64,000 nt of DNA. It comes from Bacteroidota bacterium (lineage in GTDB: Bacteria; Bacteroidota; Rhodothermia; Balneolales; HLUCCA01). A program made the position numbers and the translations under genes. Below the pieces are notes generated by a model, which was not told the DNA's origin, searched no databases, and saw only the letters and a program-made list of their open reading frames with translations. The stretch lies in NCBI GenBank assembly GCA_020832235.1, contig JAFIEZ010000016.1, positions 1 to 64,000 of the forward strand, read 5' to 3'. This document shows positions 1 to 8,048 of the stretch, piece after piece; position 1 is the first letter of the stretch; every line of letters begins with the position of its first letter.

Positions 1-1
1 T

Positions 2-355
2 GCTCGCATTGCCCAGGATCAATGTGTGTTTCCACAGCGAGTGCAGTGCGACAATGGCAGCGAGTTCATCAGCAAGGATGTAGACCAATGGGCCTATGAG
101 AACAATGTAACCATGGACTTCTCAAGGCCGGGAAAACCCACTGATAATCCGTATGTTGAATCATTCAACGGGAAGTTTCGTGATGAGTGTTTGTCGGTGA
201 ATTGGTTTTTGTCACTCGAACACGCCCAAGAAATCATTGACCAATGGAAGTGGGGTTACAACCACCTCAGGCCACATAGTTCTTTAGGAGATTTAACTCC
301 CGAAGAGTTCATTCAAACCCACCAACTAACTCCCGAAAACTCTACTTTTGAGTGA
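2..355 (+). mobile_element. IS3-family transposase (OrfB), 3' part only
   Basis: This is the C-terminal part of a DDE-type integrase-core transposase of the IS3 family. The frame is open to the left edge of the window, so the gene is cut by the window and not shown to be broken. The residues CDNGSEF carry the second catalytic Asp of the DDE triad, and PYVESFNGKFRDECL carries the final Glu region. The tail NHLRPHSSLGDLTPEEF is the usual end of IS3 OrfB proteins. OrfA and the left terminus lie outside the window. The stop codon is followed at once by a terminal-repeat-like sequence (353-377), which supports an intact right end. The element lies next to a truncated ATPase gene. Confidence 0.93.
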
Positions 356-377
356 CTCTAAAATTGGGAGGAGGTCA
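353..377. repeat. Probable right terminal inverted repeat of the IS3-family element
   Basis: The stop codon of the transposase opens a sequence which, read inward from position 377 on the opposite strand, begins TGACCTCCTCCCAATTTTAG. IS3-family ends typically start with TGA or TGT and sit directly after orfB. The left copy is outside the window, so the repeat is inferred from position and form only. Confidence 0.6.
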
Positions 378-408
378 CTTAACTTACAATCTCTAATCAC
401 AAACGTAG

Positions 409-789
409 CTAGTTAGGGGAAGCTTTCACTGTGATGTAAACATCTACATGGGGTTTCACAAACAACCCGTCTACCAATCGTTCAAACTCCTTAACATTTT
501 GAACCTCATCCAAAAAAACATAACTGGGCTTTGATAAATCTAACTGCTCTATGATATGTGCATACAATCCATCTAAGTCATTTAGAAATTTGCGCAATTC
601 GAATTCCTCAAAGTTTAGAAACACTATTTGCTGTGCATGCACCCCCATTTGCAACAGCGTTTGACGATAGATTTCAAACAAGGTACTTTTGCCACTTCTG
701 CGCAAACCACTTACCACTTTTATGAGGTCTTTATCCTTGTATGCCAGTAGTTTGCTTATATACGCTTTGCGATTTGTGTAATTTTTCAT
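409..789 (-). pseudogene. Truncated AAA (AAA_14/DUF4143-type) ATPase
   Basis: This is the N-terminal 126 residues of a P-loop ATPase of the AAA_14 family. Such proteins are usually about 380-430 residues long and carry a C-terminal DUF4143 nuclease-like domain. Walker A is visible as GLRRSGKST at about residues 28-36, and Walker B as VFLDEVQ at about residues 92-98. The homologous sequence stops after VYIT, where family members continue with GSN (sensor 1). Here six unrelated residues and a stop follow. The break (about position 425) is some 50 bp from the apparent IS3 right end at 377, so the insertion may have been followed by further loss. The DUF4143 part is absent from the window. The remnant is very unlikely to work. 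Confidence 0.85.
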
Positions 790-1047
790 ACAGCAAAGGT
801 ACTGAATAAATCATTAAAACTTGCATAATATACAAGTTTTAATGATGCCTCGAAACGGCCCGTAAATTTACGTTGGAATAGTATACAGCCTTAAGACGTC
901 TTCCGCCTTTGTAACGGTCTGGCGGTTAAGCGGCCGTGGCTATGGTTTGAATAACAACCGCAATGTAGTAAAATACCCGTCAAAACCAAACAACGCCAAG
1001 CAACCACTGTCCGCTTGGAGCGCGTGTGAGTAGCCCCTTTTAATAGT

Positions 1048-1072
1048 TGACATTATATGTCAAATGTGACAT
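1048..1072. promoter_or_regulatory. Palindromic operator candidate for the HigBA-type pair
   Basis: TGACAT-TAT-ATGTCA at 1048-1062 is a perfect inverted repeat. It overlaps a second one, TGTCA-N4-TGACA, ending at 1071. Operators of this kind in front of type II toxin-antitoxin operons bind the antitoxin. The first possible ATG of the toxin (1057) lies inside the palindrome, which favours the next ATG at 1081 as the real start. Confidence 0.5.
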
Positions 1073-1080
1073 ATTTAGGA

Positions 1081-1422
1081 ATGGCAGTCACTAACAAATA
1101 CATCGTTTGGCTACACGGAGAGATAAAGACTCCACCGTTCGGAGCCGAATCTCGGCTGAAAGCCGGTTTCTTGATGCGAAGACTGCAGCAAGGTGAGCAT
1201 TTGGAGATGCCTGATTCTAGACCAATGCCTTCGATTGGCAAAAACTGTCACGAACTACGCATTAATGATGCCAATAAGATTTGGCGTATTGTGTATTACA
1301 TAGATAGTGAGGCGATTGTTATTCTGGAAGTATTTCTCAAAAAGACCCAACAAACCCCGAAAGAAGTGATAGATCAGTGTAAAAAGCGATTATCACGCTA
1401 CAAACAGTTTACAGGAGATTGA
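1081..1422 (+). CDS. HigB/RelE-type toxin (phage-derived Gp49-like, DUF891)
   Basis: The protein is about 113 residues and belongs to the RelE/ParE superfamily branch annotated as phage-derived Gp49-like or DUF891. Members are ribosome-dependent mRNA interferases paired with an Xre antitoxin. Family features are the N-terminal IVWLHGEIKTPPF, the central SRPMPSIGKNCHELRI with Arg and Glu in the expected places, and WRIVYYIDSEAIVILEVF leading to a Lys-rich tail. An in-frame ATG at 1057 would add eight residues, but it lies inside the operator-like palindrome and family members normally begin close to the 1081 Met. The antitoxin gene starts three bases after the stop, so the two are one operon with the toxin first, as in higBA. 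Confidence 0.88.
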   Translation: MAVTNKYIVWLHGEIKTPPFGAESRLKAGFLMRRLQQGEHLEMPDSRPMPSIGKNCHELRINDANKIWRIVYYIDSEAIVILEVFLKKTQQTPKEVIDQCKKRLSRYKQFTGD

Positions 1423-1425
1423 AAG

Positions 1426-1764
1426 ATGGATAAGCTAAAACGTCAAAACTTAGAAAAAGCTGGATTTCGCGTTGGATCAACCGCGGACTTTTTAGAGTTG
1501 TCTCCAGAAGAAGAAGCGTATTTGGAGATTCGCTTAGAGATCAGTGAACTTATTCGTTATCAGCGAAAAAAACGTGGTTGGACGCAAGTGCAACTAGCTC
1601 GCGCTTTGGGATCCAGTCAATCGCGTGTAGCGAAAATGGAAGTTGGCGATCCGAGTACATCTTTGGATTTGATGTTGAAGGGATTGTTGCGTCTTGGCGT
1701 ATCCAAGCAGGAACTAGGAGAATTACTCACAGGTAAATTTCGATTCGCACTCCAACCTGCATAG
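1426..1764 (+). CDS. HigA-type Xre antitoxin
   Basis: This is a 112-residue DNA-binding antitoxin with a helix-turn-helix of the Cro/C1 type at about residues 45-95. RYQRKKRGWTQVQLARALG and SQSRVAKMEVGDPS cover helices 2 and 3. The N-terminal 40 residues (RVGSTADFLELSPEEEAYLEIR) are typical of antitoxins paired with Gp49-like toxins. It follows the toxin by three bases and would neutralise it and repress the shared promoter through the palindrome at 1048-1072. A short GC hairpin (AGCCC/GGGCT) follows six bases after the stop codon. Confidence 0.9.
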   Translation: MDKLKRQNLEKAGFRVGSTADFLELSPEEEAYLEIRLEISELIRYQRKKRGWTQVQLARALGSSQSRVAKMEVGDPSTSLDLMLKGLLRLGVSKQELGELLTGKFRFALQPA

Positions 1765-1784
1765 TTCTTAGCCCGAAGGGCTAC

Positions 1785-1868
1785 TAACGGCTTCGCATTT
1801 GTGCGGCGGGGCGACCATGTATGAATATAAGCAACAAACGCTTACACGTCAGCAGGAAATGCTTGTTA
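1785..1868. repeat. attC-like imperfect palindrome
   Basis: TAAC at 1785-1788 pairs with GTTA at 1865-1868, and inner arms GCATTT (1795-1800) pair with AAATGC (1857-1862), giving an 84-bp imperfect hairpin between two convergent genes. The arrangement of outer AAC/GTT boxes with inner arms resembles integron attC sites. The outer boxes do not fully match the RYYYAAC/GTTRRRY consensus, and no integron integrase is in the window. Confidence 0.35.
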
Positions 1869-1897
1869 TGCCACCAGATGCATTATTTATGTAATTG

Positions 1898-2671
1898 TCA
1901 TAAACTTTCAATTGAACTCATAAGCTCAATATAAAAGCTTCGAATTGAATCTTTGTAATCGTGAATATCATTTAATGATAAAAATATATCCTCACCTGAT
2001 AATGGAGAATAAACTTTAGGATTGAAAAGAGTATTATTAATTTCAAGATTTTGTAGCTCTGGATTACTAAATAAATCAGGGCGCATATTTTTTAATCTTC
2101 CTGCAGATGAACCTTCGGCATGTTTGACTGCGTTAGCAACTTGGCGTAGTTCTGAAATTTTTGACCAAGATTCAAAATTGTCAATTTCAACCCCAATATT
2201 CTTTAAACGATTTTTAAATTCTTCAAAATTTATCATTCCTGAATGAAAAGTAGGCTCATTACCTTTTTTTTGCATTTTTTTGAACTCTTGATTATTGAAT
2301 AACTCTGAGTCCCTTTCCTCTTGTGGGTTTAGAATTTCTTTCCGAAAAAAAGTCATGATATGTTGCTCAAATAAATGAAATAGAAATACCGCATGAAGAT
2401 TTATAACTCCCTGCCTGATTTGCTTTAATAGTATAAAATGTGAAATGCCAACTTCTTCTGCATGTTCGGCATAATCACCTGGATCTTCGTTTCCTGTTCC
2501 AGGACTTGACATATATTCGTTCCATTTCTCAGTACTTAGCTTCTCTGCCTCTTCTTCAATATTTTCAAATCCTGTAAGAATACGATCTTGCAAAACATCC
2601 ACGATTGCAGTTAACTGTGAAACATAAACATCCATAAAAATAAAGGACCAATAACTCTGATTCAGTGCCAT
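1898..2671 (-). CDS. Uncharacterised protein, HEPN-like
   Basis: This 257-residue, largely helical and AT-rich protein has no signal peptide. The segment ELRQVANAVKHAEG at about residues 176-189 resembles the R-x-x-x-N-x-x-K-H signature of HEPN-fold RNases, which often occur in toxin-antitoxin or abortive-infection modules. I infer a HEPN-like fold from this motif and the helical pattern; a profile search would be needed to confirm it. The first 80 residues resemble a helical dimerisation region. It converges on the HigBA pair and lies 18 bp downstream of a small lipoprotein gene on the same strand, between two attC-like hairpins. Its base composition is clearly poorer in GC than the genes after 3.4 kb, suggesting recent acquisition. 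Confidence 0.6.
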   Translation of the reverse strand: MALNQSYWSFIFMDVYVSQLTAIVDVLQDRILTGFENIEEEAEKLSTEKWNEYMSSPGTGNEDPGDYAEHAEEVGISHFILLKQIRQGVINLHAVFLFHLFEQHIMTFFRKEILNPQEERDSELFNNQEFKKMQKKGNEPTFHSGMINFEEFKNRLKNIGVEIDNFESWSKISELRQVANAVKHAEGSSAGRLKNMRPDLFSNPELQNLEINNTLFNPKVYSPLSGEDIFLSLNDIHDYKDSIRSFYIELMSSIESL

Positions 2672-2689
2672 AATAAATAGTCAAGAGTA

Positions 2690-3076
2690 TTATCTAATAT
2701 ATCGTATTGCAGCAAATTTCATTGTCATTTGTGTACCTCCCGCAATATATATTGGTGGAGAACCGGCAACTGGATTTGGTATTACTTCTGAGGCAACCTC
2801 TCTTCTTTCATTTGTCATTGGTATTATACCATGTGCACCAATTTTACCTGCTTTTTTTTGAGCCGCTCTTACAACTTCCGATTGATTGTTATATTGTGAC
2901 CCCTTTGCCTCTATGATAGCAATGATTTCGTATTCGTCCTCTGGTTCTTCGAATAATAGAAGTACATTTTCAGTGGGCGGGAATGATCTAGATGGGTCAA
3001 GAAGCATAACATCGGCACTTGCACAACCCATAAGTAAGAAAACTGCTGTAATTAATGATAATATTTGATATTTCAT
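2690..3076 (-). CDS. Small putative lipoprotein
   Basis: The chosen start gives a 128-residue protein with the signal MKYQILSLITAVFLLMGC, a good lipoprotein signal with lipobox LMGC. A longer reading from 3145 would place 23 polar residues before it and run through the attC-like hairpin, so it is less likely. The mature part contains a possible substrate-independent fold with AAQKKAGKIGAHGIIPM, reminiscent of small periplasmic lipoproteins of the DUF4156/RcsF kind, but I do not assign a family. It lies 18 bp upstream of the HEPN-like gene and may share its transcript. GC content is low, as in the rest of the accessory segment. Confidence 0.65.
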   Translation of the reverse strand: MKYQILSLITAVFLLMGCASADVMLLDPSRSFPPTENVLLLFEEPEDEYEIIAIIEAKGSQYNNQSEVVRAAQKKAGKIGAHGIIPMTNERREVASEVIPNPVAGSPPIYIAGGTQMTMKFAAIRYIR

Positions 3077-3096
3077 GGTGATTTCATTTTGGTGGC

Positions 3097-3163
3097 ATAA
3101 CGGTTTATTAACGTGCAATTTGGTGATTAAGACCTTTATTTGCAACTTATTTGTGACCGTTAT
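3097..3163. repeat. attC-like imperfect palindrome
   Basis: ATAACGGT (3097-3104) and ACCGTTAT (3156-3163) form perfect 8-bp outer arms. TGCAA/TTGCA form short inner arms, with a spacer between. This two-part stem in 67 bp resembles an integron attC site or the comparable boundary hairpins seen around accessory genes in Bacteroidota. It sits 20 bp upstream of the lipoprotein start codon. Confidence 0.4.
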
Positions 3164-3425
3164 TTCATAAGACGCGGTTTCTGGAGTTTAGCGTGCAGTT
3201 TGCACTATAAGTAAATGAGTTATTGAAACATTCCCTGGATCACAAGCCCCCCCCCCGAATCTATCGAAACTATATAAGTGATTGCAAAACACATCCTCCC
3301 CTATACAACTATTCCCCGCTCCCATCCGTCAACAGTTAAACCAATTGAAAACGAGCATAAGTGAAACGAATTGTCGATCTTAACCCCATCAACACCTATA
3401 CTTTCCAACCAGCACCTGCAGGACT

Positions 3426-4592
3426 ATGATACATCCAACCATCAAATCGTTCTTATTCTCCATCCCCCTCCTTTTTATCTTCTTTTCCTGCTCTAGCAGC
3501 TCATCCGACCCCGTTACCGCCGATTCTATCGCAAACCAGTCCTACGAGCGACTCACACCCGTACTGTCGTTCGGTGAGGATACCGCCGATGCGGATGATA
3601 TCTTTTTCCAGCAGATTGTCGATTTCACCCGACATCCCGATGGACGATTCTTCCTGCTCGACTCCGGACAGAAAAGAGTCTTCGTTTTCGGTCCAAGCGG
3701 CAACTACATCAACGCTTTCGGACGTGAAGGCCGCGGTCCGATGGAGTTCGAAAACCCTTTCCATATCTTCACCGTCAGCAGTACGCTCTATGTATACGAT
3801 ATCGGGTCGTTCTCGCTCAAATCCTTCCGGGAAAGCGGACCCAACAACTGGGAATTCATCAAAAGCATAGACGCCAATCCGCGTTTCGAAGGAAATACCA
3901 GTACGTTCCCCGTCCGTGTTCAACCCGTGGGCGAAAACCTGTTTACATCCACTTATCGCCAACGATTTTCACCCACCAACAGCGGCTCGGATCCTGCACC
4001 GTTTAACCTGGCTACCATTAACGATAATGGCGACCTCCAGCATGTGCAGTCCGTCACCCTCCCGCCGACTCAGATGCTCATGGTGCAGAACAACTCCATG
4101 TTTATGATCCGGTCTCAACCTCTAGGATACAGGATCGTAGACTTCAACTCTCCCGACGGATTCTACTACGCGGCGCATAATTCAAGCAACGAGTTCTATC
4201 GCCTCGACCTCTCCGATGCGGATGCTACGCCCGAACTCTGGGCCCAACCAACGCTGCCAACCCACACCAATACACCCGAGGAAATCGCAAGGGCTCTGGA
4301 TGGTCTCGAGGGAGAGATGCTGAGTCAGGCCCGCGACGGAATGCCCGAACTTCGTCCGTTTTTCGATCACTTTGTGGTGTGTGACGAGGGGCTGTTGTGG
4401 ATTCGTCATGAGCCGTATAGTGCCGAGACCAACGAAACCCGGTATGTGGTGTATGATCCGGCTCAGGAGGCCTTCACCCGATTTGTCAGCTTCGAGGGAC
4501 GGGTTCGCATTAACCGCATCGCCAACCGTGAAATCCTTGCACGCGGTCATGACGAGATGGGCCAATTTATGGTGCTTGTGTACCCGATCTGA
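3426..4592 (+). CDS. 6-bladed beta-propeller lipoprotein (BF3164-like)
   Basis: The 388-residue protein starts with a signal peptide ending in FFSCSSSSS, a lipobox with a Ser-rich tether, so it is probably an exported lipoprotein. The body has repeated beta-rich segments such as GRFFLLDSGQKRVFVFGPSG and GREGRGPMEFENP, the latter typical of the 6-bladed beta-propeller proteins (NHL-like, BF3164 group) common in Bacteroidota. Their role is mostly unknown; binding of peptides or glycans at the cell surface is often assumed. It is monocistronic: about 190 bp separate it from the RND genes, and the same strand continues. The start ATG is preceded by no clear ribosome-binding site, which is normal for this group. 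Confidence 0.8.
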   Translation: MIHPTIKSFLFSIPLLFIFFSCSSSSSDPVTADSIANQSYERLTPVLSFGEDTADADDIFFQQIVDFTRHPDGRFFLLDSGQKRVFVFGPSGNYINAFGREGRGPMEFENPFHIFTVSSTLYVYDIGSFSLKSFRESGPNNWEFIKSIDANPRFEGNTSTFPVRVQPVGENLFTSTYRQRFSPTNSGSDPAPFNLATINDNGDLQHVQSVTLPPTQMLMVQNNSMFMIRSQPLGYRIVDFNSPDGFYYAAHNSSNEFYRLDLSDADATPELWAQPTLPTHTNTPEEIARALDGLEGEMLSQARDGMPELRPFFDHFVVCDEGLLWIRHEPYSAETNETRYVVYDPAQEAFTRFVSFEGRVRINRIANREILARGHDEMGQFMVLVYPI

Positions 4593-4784
4593 TACTTGTT
4601 TATGTCGATGTGCACAAATCTCACAGTAAAAGTGGATGGATAGTTAGACATAATTACAGATATTAACCCGAACCACCTGACTTAACCCGAGTTTGGGTAC
4701 TCACACGAGTTTGGTCGACTGACCTCTCGCACGAGTAAACCACCACCCCACGTTACACCATAACCTGATCTTGACTCCCAACTG

Positions 4785-7700
4785 ATGCTACTTGACCGTC
4801 CCGTTACAGCGCTGATGCTCGTTCTGGCTACGTTTATCTTCGGATGGATTGCCCTGCAGAGCTTGTCTGTGGACCTCCTGCCGGATGTCGACCGCCCATC
4901 GCTATTGGTGCAAACCGAGTGGTCCGGTGCATCGGCCCGCGAGGTGGAGTCACGCATCAACGAACCCCTGGAAGCGGTGATGAGCACCATTCCCGGCATC
5001 AGCAGCGTGCATAGTTTCGCCCGGCAAGGACAAAGCATTATTGCCCTGAATTTCGAGTGGGGACGGGATATGAACCTGGCCTTTCTCAACACCCGCGAGA
5101 AACTCGATCAGGTTCGTATGATGTTGCCCGAACAGGCCGGTCGACCTCGCCTGATTTACACCACTCCCGCCGATGAACCCGTTGCCGTACTATCGGTTAC
5201 CGCCTCCGGTCAGCCCGATCCCGATTTCGCAACCCGCCTCGACCTGAAACGCTGGTCTGAGCATGTATTAACCCGTCGACTCGAGCAACAAGAGGGTATC
5301 GCTCAGGCCGTTCTGGTCGGAGCCGTTGTTCCGGAAGTACACATCCGCTTTCGTCAGGCCGACATCGACCAATTCGGACTCTCCATAGCTCAAATCCGGG
5401 AGGTTATTCGTCAGGCGAACGTGTACTCGGCCTCAGGAGAGCTGCGCGACGGATGGTATCGCTATTCGCTTTCCATCCAAAGCCGTATTCAGTCCATCGA
5501 CGATATTCGGATGCTGCCGGTGACCCGCCTCACCGACACCCAACGCATCCTCCGCCTCCACGAAATCGCCGATGTGTATCTGGATGAGCAGGACCCCACA
5601 TCGTTTTCCTTATATAATGGGAGCCAGGTTTTAACGGTACTTGTGAAAAAGGATTACGGCAGCAACACGGTTCGGGTGTTTGAGTCCCTCGATCCGCTGA
5701 TTGAAGAAATCACCGGTCAATATCCGGGTATACAGGTGGAAATCCTGCAGGAAAACGCCTCCTACGTAAAGAATACCATCCAAAACCTGCTGCAAACCCT
5801 GGCTTACGGAGGCATCCTTGCATTCATCGTGCTGTTCGTGTTTCTGAACGATCCCAGGATGCCGTTTACGATCGGAATTGCTATTCCTGCCAGTATTTTC
5901 CTCACCTTTTTCGTGATGTACCTGTTCGGTATTCAGCTGAACATTATATCGCTGAGCGGACTCACGCTGGGAATCGGTTTGCTGGTGGACAATGCGATTG
6001 TGGTGCTGGAGAACATCAATCGATATCGCAAATACGGTCATGATATTCGGGAGGCGGCCCACCGCGGAACCCGGGAAATCGCCCTTGCCGTGACCGCTTC
6101 TACGTTCACAACGATATCGGTCTTTTTGCCCCTGCTGTTTCTGGGCGGATTCGAAGGCGCGATTTTCAGGGATCAGGCCTTCACCCTGTCGGTGAGTTTG
6201 CTGGCTTCGCTGTTGGTAGCGCTTGGGATTATCCCGGTGATGGTGGTTTCGTTTCAGAAGCGGTCCGCAAGGAAGCAAAGCATAGTTCCCGCCGTTAAAC
6301 AGGATGGAAGTTTTGCCGAAGGTTCAGCCAGCATGCATGATAGAGCCTTTGCCGAAGGTTCAGACCTAAATTCAGATTCCGTAACAAGCCGTTCACACAT
6401 TGATGAAGCAAGGTTTACGTCTGATATAAACGTCACTCATGACCCAAACCCTGACGAAAAACGGAACGCTTTTGCACGTGGATTTAACCGGGTTCAGCAC
6501 CTCTACGAAGGACTGCTTCAGTTAGCGCTGCGTCGGTCTGCGCTGGTCATTGTTTCTACCCTCATTCTGGGAATCCTTGCCGGATGGATGTTCTGGCACC
6601 TACCGAAAACCATGCTCCCCGAAGGCGAGCCGGATAGTCTGCAGTACCGGGTGAGTCTGCCCGGGAACACCTCCCTGCTTACGGTGCAGCAAGCGGCGCG
6701 GGACCTCTCCCTCGATCTCTCGGCAATACTGCAATCGGAGTCCCCAGCCCGCGGCATTCTGGTAATGGGAGGCTATACCGATCAGACCAACCTCAGCCGC
6801 ATCGCGCGGGAAGGACTCAACAAATTCACCATCCAAATTGCAGTCCCGCCCGGATTTCGTGCAGCGGAAGTCGACGACATGATCACTGCGCGCATTGCAT
6901 CGCAGTCCGGCTGGACGCTCGAGCGACTCGAAGGCGACAGCGCACTTGGTACGCTAACCGGCGGGAACACCGATCCCGTTATCCTGCAATTTGTGGGCAC
7001 AGACCGGGCATTCAGCGAAAGAGTTGCAGAAGCCATGATGGAGTGGCTGCCCGCCCGAATCCCGGGAAGCACTCTGCATAAGCAATATCCCGAAGTGGTC
7101 GATACATGGCATATTCGTTTTAACAGCGCCCGGTTGCTGCAACTCGGACTCACCGAGAATCAGGTGATCGATTTCCTCGAGTCCCGTGCGCGTGGCAATC
7201 TGGTCACCGAATGGAATCGGGAGGATGAAAGCATAGCCATTCGCCTGTTCAGCGACCGCGACTCCTTTGTGGATCCCCAATCGCTGGTCATGTCCGCCGG
7301 TGGACGCAACATCCCGCTTCGCGAACTCCTGGCCATTGAACAGGTTCAGGAGCCCGAACAACTCGAACGCGCCGATCAGGCCGCAGTGCTCAGCTATCTC
7401 ACCGGATTCACCCTGGCCGACTGGTGGTTCAACGGCCGCGAAATCCGCGAAGCCGTGCGGGAATTCACCCGCGAAACCGGCATCGAAGTACGCATCACAG
7501 GATCGGCACTCATGGTGGACCGGCTCCTGCGCGACATGCTCCGACTTTTGGGCATCAGCCTCATCCTTATATACATCATTCTGGCCGTTCAGTACGAAAG
7601 CCTGCGTTATCCTGCACTGATTCTGGTCGCTGTTCCCTTCGCGTGGATCGGCTCCCTGTTTTTACTGTACATATTGGGAGGAAGCCTGAACATGCTCTCC

Positions 7701-8048
7701 TTCATGGGGCTGCTCATTCTCACCGGTATTGCGGTAAATGATGCCATTTTGAAAGTGGATTTCATGCGGAGGTACCTGGAGGAGTCCGGCGATCTGAGTC
7801 AGGCCATCATCCAGGCCGGAAAACATCGATTTCGACCGGTTTTGATGACTACCATGACCACCATTTTAGGACTTTTACCCATGCTCATTCCCTTCGGCGA
7901 CGGATATGAATTTCGTCAGGCCCTGGCTACGGCGCTTATCGGCGGGATGTTCACCTCCACCCTGCTCACCTTATTTGTCATTCCGGTACTGTTCCGGATT
8001 GTGAATCGAAACCACACGTTTTCAGCTCAACCATCAGAAAGCTTATGA
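4785..8048 (+). CDS. RND efflux permease (HAE1/AcrB family), first copy
   Basis: This 1087-residue inner-membrane proton-driven transporter has the RND architecture: TM1 (TALMLVLATFIFGWIAL), a periplasmic porter domain, TM2-6 at about residues 335-490, a second periplasmic loop and TM8-12 at about 910-1070. The TM4 relay appears as GIGLLVDNAIVVLENI, and the TM10 counterpart as GIAVNDAILKVDF, a form common in Bacteroidota HAE1 proteins. The central cytoplasmic loop (about residues 492-570) is lengthened by a low-complexity segment with two copies of FAEGS. An in-frame TAA lies 24 bp upstream of the ATG, fixing the start. Its stop overlaps the adaptor gene (ATGA), so both are translated together. 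Substrate is unknown; drug, detergent or lipid export is the family norm. Confidence 0.95.
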   Translation: MLLDRPVTALMLVLATFIFGWIALQSLSVDLLPDVDRPSLLVQTEWSGASAREVESRINEPLEAVMSTIPGISSVHSFARQGQSIIALNFEWGRDMNLAFLNTREKLDQVRMMLPEQAGRPRLIYTTPADEPVAVLSVTASGQPDPDFATRLDLKRWSEHVLTRRLEQQEGIAQAVLVGAVVPEVHIRFRQADIDQFGLSIAQIREVIRQANVYSASGELRDGWYRYSLSIQSRIQSIDDIRMLPVTRLTDTQRILRLHEIADVYLDEQDPTSFSLYNGSQVLTVLVKKDYGSNTVRVFESLDPLIEEITGQYPGIQVEILQENASYVKNTIQNLLQTLAYGGILAFIVLFVFLNDPRMPFTIGIAIPASIFLTFFVMYLFGIQLNIISLSGLTLGIGLLVDNAIVVLENINRYRKYGHDIREAAHRGTREIALAVTASTFTTISVFLPLLFLGGFEGAIFRDQAFTLSVSLLASLLVALGIIPVMVVSFQKRSARKQSIVPAVKQDGSFAEGSASMHDRAFAEGSDLNSDSVTSRSHIDEARFTSDINVTHDPNPDEKRNAFARGFNRVQHLYEGLLQLALRRSALVIVSTLILGILAGWMFWHLPKTMLPEGEPDSLQYRVSLPGNTSLLTVQQAARDLSLDLSAILQSESPARGILVMGGYTDQTNLSRIAREGLNKFTIQIAVPPGFRAAEVDDMITARIASQSGWTLERLEGDSALGTLTGGNTDPVILQFVGTDRAFSERVAEAMMEWLPARIPGSTLHKQYPEVVDTWHIRFNSARLLQLGLTENQVIDFLESRARGNLVTEWNREDESIAIRLFSDRDSFVDPQSLVMSAGGRNIPLRELLAIEQVQEPEQLERADQAAVLSYLTGFTLADWWFNGREIREAVREFTRETGIEVRITGSALMVDRLLRDMLRLLGISLILIYIILAVQYESLRYPALILVAVPFAWIGSLFLLYILGGSLNMLSFMGLLILTGIAVNDAILKVDFMRRYLEESGDLSQAIIQAGKHRFRPVLMTTMTTILGLLPMLIPFGDGYEFRQALATALIGGMFTSTLLTLFVIPVLFRIVNRNHTFSAQPSESL

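Noticed and set aside
3242-3254. Run of C residues as a phase-variation tract
   Set aside because: It lies about 170 bp before the beta-propeller gene, with no promoter elements around it, and may be sequencing noise.
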